NCBI RefSeq assembly: GCF_004403985.1
Contig: NZ_SOHL01000027.1
Coordinates: forward strand, 62,373-126,372
DNA: 64,000 bases
Origin: Cryobacterium gelidum
GTDB taxonomy: Bacteria; Actinomycetota; Actinomycetes; Actinomycetales; Microbacteriaceae
Direction of reading: 5' to 3'
Both the position numbers and the translations under genes were made by a program. This document shows positions 10,079 through 19,296 of the stretch, piece by piece; position 1 is the first letter of the stretch, and each line of letters starts with the position of its first letter. The notes below the pieces were generated by a model that was given only the letters and a program-made list of their open reading frames with translations, was not told the DNA's origin and did not search any database.

Positions 10079-10909
10079 ATGATCGACAATCATGCTGACG
10101 TGGCCGCGCAACCGACGCTGCGCTCGCGCGCTCCCGCCTACTCCGTGATGCAAGAGTGCCTGCGGATCCAGGCCACCGCCCCGCCCCAAGCGCGGGCCGC
10201 AAAACTCTTCGGCCAGAATCCGTTACACCCTGAAGCGCGGAGCTGGTATCGCGGAGCCATTGGCGAAATCGAAGTTGCCGAGGTGCTCTCGAAGCTCGGC
10301 TCCGAATGGACCGTGCTTCACGCAGTACCTGTCGGCTCTGGCTCCTCAGACATCGACCACGTCGTGATCGGGCCAGCGGGGGTCTTCACGATCAACACGA
10401 AAAACCACACCGGCAAAATCTTTGTCGCCGGTGGCACCTTGTCGGTGAACGGGCACAAAACAGATCACATCCGCAATTCCCTGCATGAGGCCGAACGCGC
10501 CTCGCGATTGCTCTCAAGCGCAGCGGGCACGCCGGTCCGGGTGACACCGTTGATAGTGCTCGTGTCCACCGAGCCGATCAAGAAAGGGAGAACGAAGCCG
10601 AAGGTCACCGTGCTCCCGTCCAACTGGCTGTCCCGGTGGCTCAAACGGCGCCCCCGCATTCTCTCCGAACAGTCCATAGAGCGTTATGCGAAGCTCGCTG
10701 AGCAGCGCGGAACTTGGCATGCGCAGCCTGTTGTCTTCGATGACACGCTTCGACACGTCCAGCGATTCCAGCGTCTTCAACACGAGATTGCACTTGCTCG
10801 TCAACGAAATCAGACATGGATCGCCATGGCAACGCTTCTACCGATCGCTCTGGCCATCGTGCTCATCGCCGTTTTGCCGGGTGCAATCATGGCCGCCCTC
10901 AACCACTAA
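10079..10909 (+). CDS. NERD domain protein with C-terminal membrane anchor
   Basis: The 276-residue protein carries a nuclease-related (NERD) domain at about residues 55-165. This is seen as RGAIGEIEVAEVLSKLG, then DIDHVVIGPAGVFTINTKN with the D...NTKN core that corresponds to a PD-(D/E)xK fold, and later VTPLIVLVST. A hydrophobic stretch near the C terminus (LLPIALAIVLIAVLPG) is a likely membrane helix. The ATG at 10079 follows a G-rich site; a TTG just before it is less likely. The gene is divergent from the Wadjet operon. NERD proteins are common in mobile and defence regions, but the function of this one is not known. Confidence 0.75.
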   Translation: MIDNHADVAAQPTLRSRAPAYSVMQECLRIQATAPPQARAAKLFGQNPLHPEARSWYRGAIGEIEVAEVLSKLGSEWTVLHAVPVGSGSSDIDHVVIGPAGVFTINTKNHTGKIFVAGGTLSVNGHKTDHIRNSLHEAERASRLLSSAAGTPVRVTPLIVLVSTEPIKKGRTKPKVTVLPSNWLSRWLKRRPRILSEQSIERYAKLAEQRGTWHAQPVVFDDTLRHVQRFQRLQHEIALARQRNQTWIAMATLLPIALAIVLIAVLPGAIMAALNH

Positions 10910-11264
10910 AAGCTCATCAGAGCGACAGGCACATGGCCGCCAAGAAGGTGATCGTGTTTGGGACGGCACGCGTCTCCACGTTGAGGCCTCGTGGCGGATT
11001 CATCGAGTGGGGGACTCAAAACTCGCGATCAGAAACGGGCGGGCGAGGCCCGAAAACACGAGATCGCTCCTGACTCCTCTGATTTTTACTTCTAGATGAA
11101 CCGGCAACGCATCTATTCAGCGAGCATCCAAACACGCTTGAGAGGTAGTCGAGATCGGATTTCCTCGGGAAGGCTTGCGTACACACGCATAACCGCATCG
11201 ACTACATCCGCGACAAGTTTCCTCGGGTCACCGAGTCAGCGAGCGCCCGCGAGATAATTCAGAT
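10910..11264. other. Intergenic, no feature recognised
   Basis: About 355 bases between the NERD and DUF4238 genes. Open frames here are shadows without a binding site. No hairpin or repeat stands out. Confidence 0.4.
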
Positions 11265-12161
11265 ATGGCGGACCCGAAAAGACATCATTACGTTCCACAA
11301 ATGCTTCTGCGTAATTTCGCAGGACCCGACGGTTCGCTCAAGGTGTTCGCGATTGACCGAGCTGCGACGTACACATCGAAGCCGTTATCCCTCGGCCAGG
11401 TAAAGGGTGGACACGCACGAATTCGTCGGGACGGCACCATTGATCGCGCCGCTCTCGAGCATTGGATGTCGAGCCTGGAGGGTGCGGCTGCCGGTGACAT
11501 CCGGGCGCTGGTTGAATCGAAGGCCCTGACCGTTGCCCCGGAGGACTACCCATCCCTCTCTTGGCTCGCGAGTCTCCAGTTCTACCGCAACCGCGCAGTC
11601 ATGGGTTATTTAAAGAGCGAACTTGCGAACGCAGGGATGACCGGTCCTGACCTGGATATTCAAACCGCGATTCTCGACGTCGGCGTGCAACACCTTCTTG
11701 GAGCGTGGGAGGCGTCGAAGGACATAAACTCCCGACCCAAGGATCGGTGGGACTCAATGGTCGTCATTCTCGAGAGCCTACGGTGGGACGTTCTTCGGTA
11801 CCAAAACGCCCGGCTGATCGTGTCCGATGGCTTCGCGGCCCAGTATGGCGTACGACCCGAGCACGTGGACAAGTACAACCGAACGGAGAGGAATTGGGCC
11901 AAGCACGGTCTACTTGTCCCCCAACATGAGGCAGCCGCGTTCACCATTCCGCTCACCCCGGACGTCGCCCTGCACCTCCATCCTGGCCAAACTCGCAAGT
12001 ACATTTCCGCCCAGCGGGTCAACCAGAGAACGGTGTTCGCGGCGCGCGCCTTTGTAGCGATGCCCGACAATTGGAGCCTCCCGAATTCGCTCGTTGGAGA
12101 CGTCGCAGACTGGGTCGACACCCAACGCTTCGTTCGATCGATGATCGCGAAGAACATGTAA
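11265..12161 (+). CDS. DUF4238 domain protein
   Basis: The 298-residue protein begins MADPKRHHYVPQMLLRNFA, the hallmark of the DUF4238 family (KxHHYVPQFYLRNF). It continues with SLKVFAIDRA and the aromatic segment DYPSLSWLASLQFYRNR, as is usual. A late segment (HEAAAFTIPLTPDVALHL) also fits the family. Its biochemical role is not established. It is often seen among accessory and defence genes. It stands alone on the plus strand. The ATG at 11265 is used because the family motif starts immediately after it. Confidence 0.75.
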   Translation: MADPKRHHYVPQMLLRNFAGPDGSLKVFAIDRAATYTSKPLSLGQVKGGHARIRRDGTIDRAALEHWMSSLEGAAAGDIRALVESKALTVAPEDYPSLSWLASLQFYRNRAVMGYLKSELANAGMTGPDLDIQTAILDVGVQHLLGAWEASKDINSRPKDRWDSMVVILESLRWDVLRYQNARLIVSDGFAAQYGVRPEHVDKYNRTERNWAKHGLLVPQHEAAAFTIPLTPDVALHLHPGQTRKYISAQRVNQRTVFAARAFVAMPDNWSLPNSLVGDVADWVDTQRFVRSMIAKNM

Positions 12162-12784
12162 AGAAGCTGCTGTCACAAGGGACGGGGCCAGAGCTGTCAT
12201 GCGCCGTGGATGTCCATCTGCGCGCATGAGCGGCGACGGGCACAGTCAGCACCTCGCAGCGATCGATGCAGCAGAGAATGCTTTCAGCGGTTGGGATGAA
12301 AGCAACGAGCGCGACGCTGGCGAATTGCCCGCGTGAGCAACTTCCGGGTGGGCGACGGCCTCATTGGATCTTCCCTGCACGTTCCCGTCCCTCTCGGCTG
12401 CTCTGCTGATGGCCGCCTGTAGTCCGATCTTCTGTACCCAGCCGGACGAGCGATGACCGATATCCCCTCATATGACAAGACCCCCGCACTCCCCCGCCAC
12501 ACCGCCGGCGGGAATCACCGCTCCCTGGTCGTGCGGGCGGGCGCGTGACCGGCTACCGCCGTCGAAAAGTCTCGAAATACCGCCCCACATCGGCTCCACG
12601 ATGCGTTTGCGGTCGGGCCGGCCGCGCGCGAACGACATTTCCGCGCGCCGGCGACCTCATCCCGTGCATGTACTCGGTGGAGCGACCAGCCGGTCCTCCA
12701 CCCCACGTTTCGATCGACCGGGGCGAGCTTCATCACGAAGACTCACCTCAGCCTGCTCGATCCGTTCACCCCCCCTGGAGCAGC
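12162..12784. other. Intergenic, about 620 bases, nothing recognised
   Basis: This is a high-G+C stretch with several overlapping open frames on both strands, none with a protein-like composition or a good start. It may hold the promoter of the gene at 12785, which has a GGAG site at 12777-12780. I see no tRNA, repeat or large hairpin. Confidence 0.35.
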
Positions 12785-13333
12785 ATGAAGAAAATAGCTA
12801 GCCCGCTGGCCCACCTCGATCTCAGCGTAATCGCTGACCTCTTTGACGCGGAGATGTGTCCTGACGACATCGCCCAGCACCTGACCGGCATGCTGCAGAT
12901 CTCCATGCCCGTCGGCGTCACGGTCGAGGCGTGGAGTATCGACGGGTACGAAGCGTCCGTGCATCTGCGAGACGGAATGACCGGCACCGAGGTGACCGAA
13001 GAGGTGTGGCTCGGGGACATGGAAGTCGTGCCTGCGGAAATGGTGCGACTGCTCGCAGACCTTCAGAGTGCTGCGGCGAGCGCGGACACCGGGCTGACGC
13101 ACGTCCCCTTCGCCACCCGGAGCACGAAGCGCAATGCCCACGCGATCCTCGTCGCCCTCAAAACTCGCCTGGGAGCGGGTGTCGACTACCTAGGCACGAA
13201 GAAGGGCGTGGCAATCTACCGGTTGCCCGACGCGTTCGTGGGTGCACCCATCTTTGGAATCGACATGGCAGCAGCGCACACGTGGGCACGCCTGTTTGAT
13301 GCCCAGTTAGACGGAATCCCAGGCGCGCGGTAG
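12785..13333 (+). CDS. Hypothetical protein, 182 residues
   Basis: The protein starts at MKKIASPLAHLDLSVIADLF, eight bases or less after GGAG. The frame is open upstream to 12545, but that part looks non-coding. The sequence is acidic in its first half and has no cysteine pair or membrane segment. It ends with DMAAAHTWARLFDAQLDG. I do not recognise a family. The start context GGAGCAGCATGAA is repeated at the small reading frame at 13477, so the two may share a leader sequence or an origin. Confidence 0.55.
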   Translation: MKKIASPLAHLDLSVIADLFDAEMCPDDIAQHLTGMLQISMPVGVTVEAWSIDGYEASVHLRDGMTGTEVTEEVWLGDMEVVPAEMVRLLADLQSAAASADTGLTHVPFATRSTKRNAHAILVALKTRLGAGVDYLGTKKGVAIYRLPDAFVGAPIFGIDMAAAHTWARLFDAQLDGIPGAR

Positions 13334-13476
13334 TTCGACGGAGAGTCCGGCAGTCAACGACCCGCTGGCGGGCCCCAGACTCCGTTTGGAGGGCATGCGG
13401 ACACCCTGTGGCGCCCAGCCACGACATGTCGGGCGGCGTGCCCCGTCACTTCCGCCCCTGCGAAGCCGGGAGCAGC

Positions 13477-13599
13477 ATGAAGCAAGCCCTCCGTCCCGTC
13501 ATGCGTCCGAGCTGGCTGCCGGAATCCATCCCGGTTCTCGCCAATCAAAGCGGCGCCGTGCGACCGCTCTTCGACCACGCCCTGTCGGCCGATGACTAG
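13477..13599 (+). CDS. Possible 40-residue small protein
   Basis: A short frame (MKQALRPVMRPSWLPESIPV... ending SADD) begins at an ATG with the same upstream context (GGGAGCAGCATGAA) as the 182-residue gene before it. The composition is plausible but short, so it may equally be chance. It ends 52 bases before the HNH gene. Confidence 0.3.
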   Translation: MKQALRPVMRPSWLPESIPVLANQSGAVRPLFDHALSADD

Positions 13600-13651
13600 C
13601 CTTCGGCTCGCGAACCGCCGCTGGTCTACTTGCCGCTACTCTGGCGGTGTG

Positions 13652-14320
13652 ATGACTCACCCATTCTTGGTTCAGACGCCAGCGCCTCGCTACCTTGTAG
13701 CGGATTACTGCGCGAACTGCTTGATGCCGCTCCCCGAAGATGTCAAGACTCTGTGGTGCTCGACATGGTGCAACGACATCAACACCAAGATTCGGTACTG
13801 GCGGGGGGCGCAACGCGACGGGCGAATTGAGTTCCCAGATATTCGCTTTCAGATCCAGATGGACATGGCGTTCCTGCTCATTGGTGGGTACCGCGCCCTT
13901 GGCCGCCGCCCATCGTCCGAGACGCGCAGAAAGGTCATCGAACGCGACGAAGGTCGCTGTCAATCGTGCGGAAAGCTCGGCTCCGACTTGGATCACGTCG
14001 ACGGCAGCTCAGACGATCCTTCGAACCTTCAGCTGCTCTGTGGTCCTTGTCACCGGGTCAAAACATCCGAGGCTATGAAACCCGCCGACGATGAATCCCG
14101 CGCGCTGATACTTGTCCTCAGTCTCAGTCGCGTCATGCCCGACGAGCCAGTGCTCCTAGCAGACGATGAAGAGGCCTGGGCCGACCAATGGCGGAAGCTC
14201 ACGAACGAGCGAAAAGCCCGGTTCGAGGAATCGCTGCTCGCCGTCGGCTTCATCATCCCGAGCAAGCACCTTTCGCGGCTGCAGCTCATCGCCGCGCGCG
14301 AGGCGTACCTTGCCACGTAG
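13652..14320 (+). CDS. HNH endonuclease with an extra N-terminal zinc site
   Basis: In this 222-residue protein the HNH fold lies at about residues 95-140: CQSC (103-106), DLDHVDG (His115), SNLQLLC with Asn125, then CGPCH (Cys130, Cys133, His134). The four cysteines would bind structural zinc, and the DH...N...H set is the catalytic core. The N terminus has a further CxxC...CxxxC group (C20, C23, C36, C40), which suggests a second zinc ribbon. The ATG at 13652 is preceded only by GTG, so initiation may be leaderless. DNA substrate and partner are unknown; it could be a phage, homing or defence nuclease. Confidence 0.75.
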   Translation: MTHPFLVQTPAPRYLVADYCANCLMPLPEDVKTLWCSTWCNDINTKIRYWRGAQRDGRIEFPDIRFQIQMDMAFLLIGGYRALGRRPSSETRRKVIERDEGRCQSCGKLGSDLDHVDGSSDDPSNLQLLCGPCHRVKTSEAMKPADDESRALILVLSLSRVMPDEPVLLADDEEAWADQWRKLTNERKARFEESLLAVGFIIPSKHLSRLQLIAAREAYLAT

Positions 14321-14518
14321 TCTGGACCCGCCCTTGGATCGAGTGGCGCTCAACGCCCAACCACCTCGTAGTCGTGGCAAGGAAAGCTGACTTATCTCGG
14401 AATCGGGCGGCCGGCCACCGCTCGCGAGCATGACGAATGGCTCAATCGATGAAACGATGACATCTCTCGTCGCATGACCGCTGAACGTCAGAACGGCGTT
14501 GACTATCACGATCGCAAT

Positions 14519-15748
14519 TCATCCAAGTGACAGTCGACGATCCTGGTCGTCAACCACAATGCGACGAGGTCCGAGCGACACCGCAATGTGCAGCCTAACG
14601 ATGCGAGCAGCTGTTCGAGCGTCCTCGACCGGCACGCTGTTCTTGACTGAACGTTCAATCACCTCGTGCATAGCGAACTGGGTAATGAGCGCTTCAATAG
14701 GAAGGCTCGGATTTCCCCGGCGAGCCCTCGCTCTGTTCTCCATCTCCGCATCGACACCAAGCCTCACGCCGTTCCGCTGCGCATGTGCCACGACAGTTTT
14801 CACGAGATTGTCGAAGTGCATCTGCCGCGCGACACGCGCGACCTCGGCCTTCGTGCTCCGCACAGCCGCAGCGACGTCGCGGCCGGTCAGTAGATCGACC
14901 CGGTGCATCCGCTCAGCGACTATCTCGACAGCTCGGGCGTAGACGACGTCCTCCACCGGAACCGACGGCAGACCAGTACGCGCCCGTGACGATACGTACG
15001 CCTCGGCGAACTCGTGCATGCGGGCGCCGTTCTTGAGCATGTGCTCAGTTAGTGATTCGGCGAACACGGTGAACTGCCGCAGATGCTCGGGCCGCGATGG
15101 ATCAGTGAAATAGCTGTCGGCTTCACGCTCATTCGCCCGGCGCTCAGCCGCAGTCGTCGCGTGCAGAAGCTTCGGCGGGAGGCCAGCCCGACTCAGGCTG
15201 CGCTTGAGGCGTCTCGCGGCAGCGTTGGCTTCCAGCTCGGACTGGTAGATCTCCGTATCGCTGCGACGATTGCGTTGCAACTCGGCCCGACGCTCCTTGT
15301 TGCGCTCGGCCCACTGCCGCGTGATCTGCTTCGTACGCTCGGGGTCAGCATCCCGCTTGGCCGCGGCCCGGGCGTTCACCTCGTCGCGGTGGGCCTCGTA
15401 GTAGCGGTTGTAGTACTCGCGCACCTTCTCGCGATTCTCCGCCGCCCACCGCTGCTGATACTCGCGCCGGCGCTCCGGATGCTCCACCCGCCAGCGTTTC
15501 GCCCGCTCTCTCCCCCGGGCACGCACCTCGGCCTCGCGGTGCCGGCGGGCCGCGGCACGACGCATCGAGTCACGATTGAGTTCCCGGGCCCGGTCAAGGT
15601 GTTCTGACCGCCAGAGACGATTCAGCTCGCGGATCCGGTCGCGGTTCGCCGCCACATACTGACGCCGCTTCTCCGCCTCATTATCACCAGACGGATGCTC
15701 CGCCAGCTCCTTCCGGGGCGCGGCGCCTTCCTCAGATGGGTCGTTCAT
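14519..15748 (-). CDS. Arg/Glu-rich repeat protein of unknown function
   Basis: In this 409-residue protein, residues 25-180 are built of repeated helical units of the type YxAxNRDRIRELNRLWR, EHPERRREYQQRWAAENREKVREYY and ADPERTKQITRQWAERNKERR. Such repeats often precede HNH domains, but no HNH or cysteine motif follows. The C-terminal 200 residues form a different, mostly helical domain (FTVFAESLTEHMLKNG..., ending DDQDRRLSLG). It lies 8 bases downstream of the 88-residue gene, in one operon. A DNA- or RNA-binding role would fit the charge, but this is a guess. Confidence 0.6.
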   Translation of the reverse strand: MNDPSEEGAAPRKELAEHPSGDNEAEKRRQYVAANRDRIRELNRLWRSEHLDRARELNRDSMRRAAARRHREAEVRARGRERAKRWRVEHPERRREYQQRWAAENREKVREYYNRYYEAHRDEVNARAAAKRDADPERTKQITRQWAERNKERRAELQRNRRSDTEIYQSELEANAAARRLKRSLSRAGLPPKLLHATTAAERRANEREADSYFTDPSRPEHLRQFTVFAESLTEHMLKNGARMHEFAEAYVSSRARTGLPSVPVEDVVYARAVEIVAERMHRVDLLTGRDVAAAVRSTKAEVARVARQMHFDNLVKTVVAHAQRNGVRLGVDAEMENRARARRGNPSLPIEALITQFAMHEVIERSVKNSVPVEDARTAARIVRLHIAVSLGPRRIVVDDQDRRLSLG

Positions 15749-15756
15749 GATCGTGG

Positions 15757-16023
15757 TTACTCGGCAGGCGGCGGAGCCAGCTCGATGACCAAGGCAAGGA
15801 GTTCAGAGCGATGCGCCGTCGGATTCGCGATCACACGGCCGACTACGACGCGGAGCCGTTCGGTATCCTCGTCTCCGATCCCGGCGACGGGCTCCAGGCA
15901 GTACGCGATGTCGTTCCCCAGGTTGGGGCCGTCATCGTTGACGGCGACCTCCGGATAGTAGAACAGCGCAGCGAGCGCGGTGCGGCTGAGCAGGTCGTCG
16001 AATTGCTCCTGCGGGATCGTCAT
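15757..16023 (-). CDS. Small acidic hypothetical protein
   Basis: The 88-residue protein starts with MTIPQEQFDDLLSRTALAALFYYPE, at an ATG preceded by a perfect AGGAGG at 16031-16036. It is acidic and ends LVIELAPPPAE. No family is recognised. It is the first gene of a two-gene unit with the Arg/Glu-rich repeat protein, and the opposite charges of the two would suit partners. Confidence 0.6.
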   Translation of the reverse strand: MTIPQEQFDDLLSRTALAALFYYPEVAVNDDGPNLGNDIAYCLEPVAGIGDEDTERLRVVVGRVIANPTAHRSELLALVIELAPPPAE

Positions 16024-16313
16024 AGTGGAACCTCCTGTCGATGGTGGCATGTGAGCCCCATAGTGCCGCAATCAGGAGGTGCGCAGGCTGTGCCGTGCCG
16101 TCAGCTGAGCCTCGAAACGGGTACGCGCGCGTCGGAGTCCTCGATGCCGGTGGGGAGCAATGTCTCCTACATTCCTCGGTGCAGCAAACGGCCTGGCGGT
16201 GCACCAGATAGTAGATCGCGTGCGCCGCGCTTGGACGTTGGAGGCAAAACGGATGTCGTACAGGAAGGACCTGATCACTTTCGACACGCCCACAGGAATT
16301 CCGTACAAGCGCC

Positions 16314-16601
16314 CTACCTGGGGTAAAAGGACATAAACAAAGCGGTTGCGAGAATCCATCCGGCCGCGCTAAATGACAGTGCGACGATCGCATGAGCTTT
16401 CCGGAGGCCTTTCCTTCGGAGAGTGCGCGTGCCCAAGACGATCGCCGGGATGGTGATCAGCACACCAAGGGGGATGAGTGAGAGGACGAATCCGGCGATA
16501 CCAAACCCCAAGGCCCATTTTCCGGCACGACTTGGAAACTTGCCGATGAATGCCTGCGTTGTCGGCGGTGCAACGGTGATGATTGAATCCTGGCTTGTCA
16601 T
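16314..16601 (-). CDS. Small membrane protein (DUF4190-like)
   Basis: The 95-residue protein has two hydrophobic helices (ALGFGIAGFVLSLIPLGVLITIPAIVLG and IVALSFSAAGWILATALFM) joined by a basic loop (RTLRRKGLRK). This is the usual look of DUF4190-type proteins. I place the start at MTSQDSIITV rather than at an upstream frame extension. It follows the DUF2510 protein by 64 bases on the same strand, so the two may be co-transcribed. Confidence 0.6.
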   Translation of the reverse strand: MTSQDSIITVAPPTTQAFIGKFPSRAGKWALGFGIAGFVLSLIPLGVLITIPAIVLGTRTLRRKGLRKAHAIVALSFSAAGWILATALFMSFYPR

Positions 16602-16665
16602 GAGGATATCCAGTCGGAGACTATGTGTCGGTGGATCAGCGGGAACCAAAACTGCTTGGTGGCCA

Positions 16666-17688
16666 TCATGCGGTGCCTTCACGAAGTGCCTTGTCAGTCG
16701 GATGATGACATTTCGTGCAGACGTCCATTTCCCCGTTCAACCGGGTGACCGCCAAGATCTTTCCACATGCACGGCATGCCATCTGCGGGTGCAACCAAAA
16801 CCACCCTAGAAGGGGTACAAAGACGAAGAAGGAGTACACCAGCGGTGCCGCAATAAACCCGAGAAGCACTGACAGAACAAGTGAACCCCAGAAGGTGAAA
16901 TGCCAATATCTAAGGCGCATCAAGTTGGACCAGTAGAGTTTTCTCCCTAGGCTGTGCCCGCCGCGTTTAGCCACAGCTTCGGGGCTCAAATCAAATTGTG
17001 AAACGTGCAAGCTACGAGCCTGCGCGGGGTCAACGGAAGCGTTTTCACGGCCTAACGCGCTCCGTCGTGTCATCGGCGCGGCAACGGTAAGGGCCGTACC
17101 TGGTACGGGTAAAGCCCGCGTCTCGTTGGTCCAACCGGCACCGTCCCACCAACGCAATTGCAGGGTACCCATGGGGTCCGGATGCCAACCAGCATCCAAC
17201 ACGCGAGCCGGTTCGTTCAAAGTTGCCGAAGCTGGAACTAGGACTTCGGGGGTGACAACAACAGCCGACAGTGCGGGTAGAACGACGACGTTGGCGGTTT
17301 CGACCGACGCTCTGGCGGCCTGTGTGCGCTGAGTCTCACTTTCTTGGTCCGCAATACTGCGCGCGAGAGCGGCAGCCTTCGCATCCTTTGCGGCTTGAGC
17401 CTGCGCTTCTGCCGCAGCTTCGGCGGCACGAACGGCTTCCGCAGTAATCGCCATCTGCGCTTCCACAGCAGCGGCAGCCGCCGCAACGTCACGTGCTCGC
17501 GCAGCCGCTTCCGCCGCCAACGATTTCGCCGTCGCCTTGTCATCTTGTCGAATAGCCCGTTTGGATCGTTGGTCGACGGAGCGTTCCTCAGAAGTCCATT
17601 TGTGCCCATTCCAATACCGCAGGACCGTGTCGTCGTCCGGTGCCACGTACCATCCTGCCACTGGTTGATCAGAAATCTGTTCGGCCAT
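16666..17688 (-). CDS. Membrane protein with two DUF2510 domains and a C-terminal zinc ribbon
   Basis: The 340-residue protein has a DUF2510 repeat at about residues 9-35 (GWYVAPDDDTVLRYWNGHKW). An Ala-rich coiled coil follows at 50-120. A second DUF2510 lies at about 167-190 (GWHPDPMGTLQLRWWDGAGW), then two or three transmembrane helices at 265-300, and finally a CRACGK...CTKCHHP zinc ribbon. GGGGGG lies just before the ATG. DUF2510 is largely confined to actinobacteria and supports that origin. Function unknown. Confidence 0.75.
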   Translation of the reverse strand: MAEQISDQPVAGWYVAPDDDTVLRYWNGHKWTSEERSVDQRSKRAIRQDDKATAKSLAAEAAARARDVAAAAAAVEAQMAITAEAVRAAEAAAEAQAQAAKDAKAAALARSIADQESETQRTQAARASVETANVVVLPALSAVVVTPEVLVPASATLNEPARVLDAGWHPDPMGTLQLRWWDGAGWTNETRALPVPGTALTVAAPMTRRSALGRENASVDPAQARSLHVSQFDLSPEAVAKRGGHSLGRKLYWSNLMRLRYWHFTFWGSLVLSVLLGFIAAPLVYSFFVFVPLLGWFWLHPQMACRACGKILAVTRLNGEMDVCTKCHHPTDKALREGTA

Positions 17689-17874
17689 GCGTCCCCCCGC
17701 TTGTACTGTCCCTTAGTGTGGCACGAGGATGACTTACCTGCACTGCAATGTTTGCTTTCACCGCATCGCTCTTCACGGATCGGGTCGCAGTTCGCCCCCG
17801 CTGCTCGCCGGTATTACGGACGCGCCTGAGCCAATCGATCCGCGAACAGAAGGCATGCCAGTTAAGACCTCCGG

Positions 17875-18261
17875 TCAGTTGCGCGTCGACCCAAGCCTCG
17901 ACTCGTCCAAACGCTCCAAGCCGACACCGAGCAGCGCCCTGATCATGCGCCGACGGGTAACGGCTTCACGAACGCGCACCACAATCAACTTCAGCAGGCT
18001 GATGGGCCCGATGAAAACAAACTTAAGGGTGTTCCAGAGAAACAAAATCACGAGCAGGTTCAACCAGCCCGGCCCGCCAGCTTCGACCTGCGCGCGGCAA
18101 TAGATTGCTGCAACCGCATACGGAACGGCGAGAAGCATCGCCGGCACGCCCCACTTCAGCCCGCGCCGCGTATTGATCGCGTCGATCACGATGGCGGTCG
18201 GCATGAACCGGCGCAAGAAAAAGTAACTGCGGGCGGTGGCGGCCAGAAAGAATTCGAACAT
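17875..18261 (-). CDS. Small integral membrane protein (sulfate permease-annotated family)
   Basis: The 128-residue protein has two long hydrophobic helices. It contains RSYFFLRRFMPTAIVIDAI, TRRGLKWGVPAMLLAVPYA and GPGWLNLLVILFLWNTLKF, a pattern I know from short actinobacterial proteins that databases label 'sulfate permease'. It lacks the rest of a real SulP transporter, so that label is doubtful. The start at MFEFFLAAT follows GAAAGG. It stands alone. Confidence 0.6.
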   Translation of the reverse strand: MFEFFLAATARSYFFLRRFMPTAIVIDAINTRRGLKWGVPAMLLAVPYAVAAIYCRAQVEAGGPGWLNLLVILFLWNTLKFVFIGPISLLKLIVVRVREAVTRRRMIRALLGVGLERLDESRLGSTRN

Positions 18262-18468
18262 GGCGCGACCTTTCAGATGTTCGGCAACAAGAACCTGAAA
18301 GGACTGAGAGTCATACGATCGCAACGAGCGATGGCGCGTTATAGAGGTTGCCTACCAACACTTTAGAACCTGATGGCGGCGGATGAAAGTGCCGCACACA
18401 TTTCAGAGCGGATGCTTGTCCGCGCTTACTCACGCCGGCTCTCGCCCCTCACAGCGGCGAAAAAGCCA

Positions 18469-19032
18469 CTAGGTATAGACGCGCCAAGCGGGGCTTAGAC
18501 GATCTGACCAAGTCTGTATGACGGCGAAAATGGAACGAAACAGTGTCGCGCACGTATCGAAATCAGGTTCACTGCCGATTCTGCACTCGGGACTGAGACG
18601 AATGTATTGCGCTCCTTGAAATAAGTTCGCCGTCTCCTCAGTGATATCGGTAATCACATCCGGTGTGGAGGACTCATCGAGTACCATGCGGAGATTGGCG
18701 CCTAACAGAACCGCTTCGGCAAGGAAAGAATCGATTTGAGCCCAGCACGGATCGATCTGAGCCCGCAGGACGGGATCAGCGCCTGCGACTCCAGCCGTAT
18801 CTGCGGCTGCAGTTGACTTGCAGTCGATAGATGCCTGGGCGGACGAGTCCAAGCTGTCTGCCGCTGCGTCAACGATGCCAACTATTTGCGCGGTTGAAAC
18901 TGCCGGTGACGGAGAACCAGAGAATGGTACTGCGTCGCGCTTGACGCTCACGGTTTCGGCGGAACACGCAGTTAGGGCTAAGACCATAGCAACCGAGCAC
19001 AAGATTCCGCCTAGGCACCTTCCAACGTTCAT
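18469..19032 (-). CDS. Predicted lipoprotein
   Basis: In this 187-residue protein, a signal peptide (MNVGRCLGGILCSVAMVLALTAC) ends in the lipobox LTAC, so the mature protein should be lipid-anchored at the outer face of the membrane. The remainder is Ala/Asp-rich with several cysteines (IDCKS, IDPCWAQ, PECRIG, FDTCATL) that could form disulfides. The ATG at 19032 follows a GGGGG run; an upstream frame extension is less likely. Family unknown. Confidence 0.65.
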   Translation of the reverse strand: MNVGRCLGGILCSVAMVLALTACSAETVSVKRDAVPFSGSPSPAVSTAQIVGIVDAAADSLDSSAQASIDCKSTAAADTAGVAGADPVLRAQIDPCWAQIDSFLAEAVLLGANLRMVLDESSTPDVITDITEETANLFQGAQYIRLSPECRIGSEPDFDTCATLFRSIFAVIQTWSDRLSPAWRVYT

Positions 19033-19296
19033 TCGATCCCCCATTGCTTCCGACTTGGAATACATGCCTACTGTTTCGCCGAGTCGCCGCTCGGGGTCTT
19101 AGGACAGTTTAGCTACCCTAGGTTCGGCCAAAAGCGCTGCAGGAATTGTCTCGATTCCAGGAAACCGACGACCGACCACCGGTGGTCAGCCAACAATTTC
19201 GTCCGCCTCCGCCGATGGCTGAAACCTGGCAAACCTGATCGAAATTCAACGGCGTTGGTTCATGTCAGACTATTTGCTCAAGATAGAGGTGGGGAA

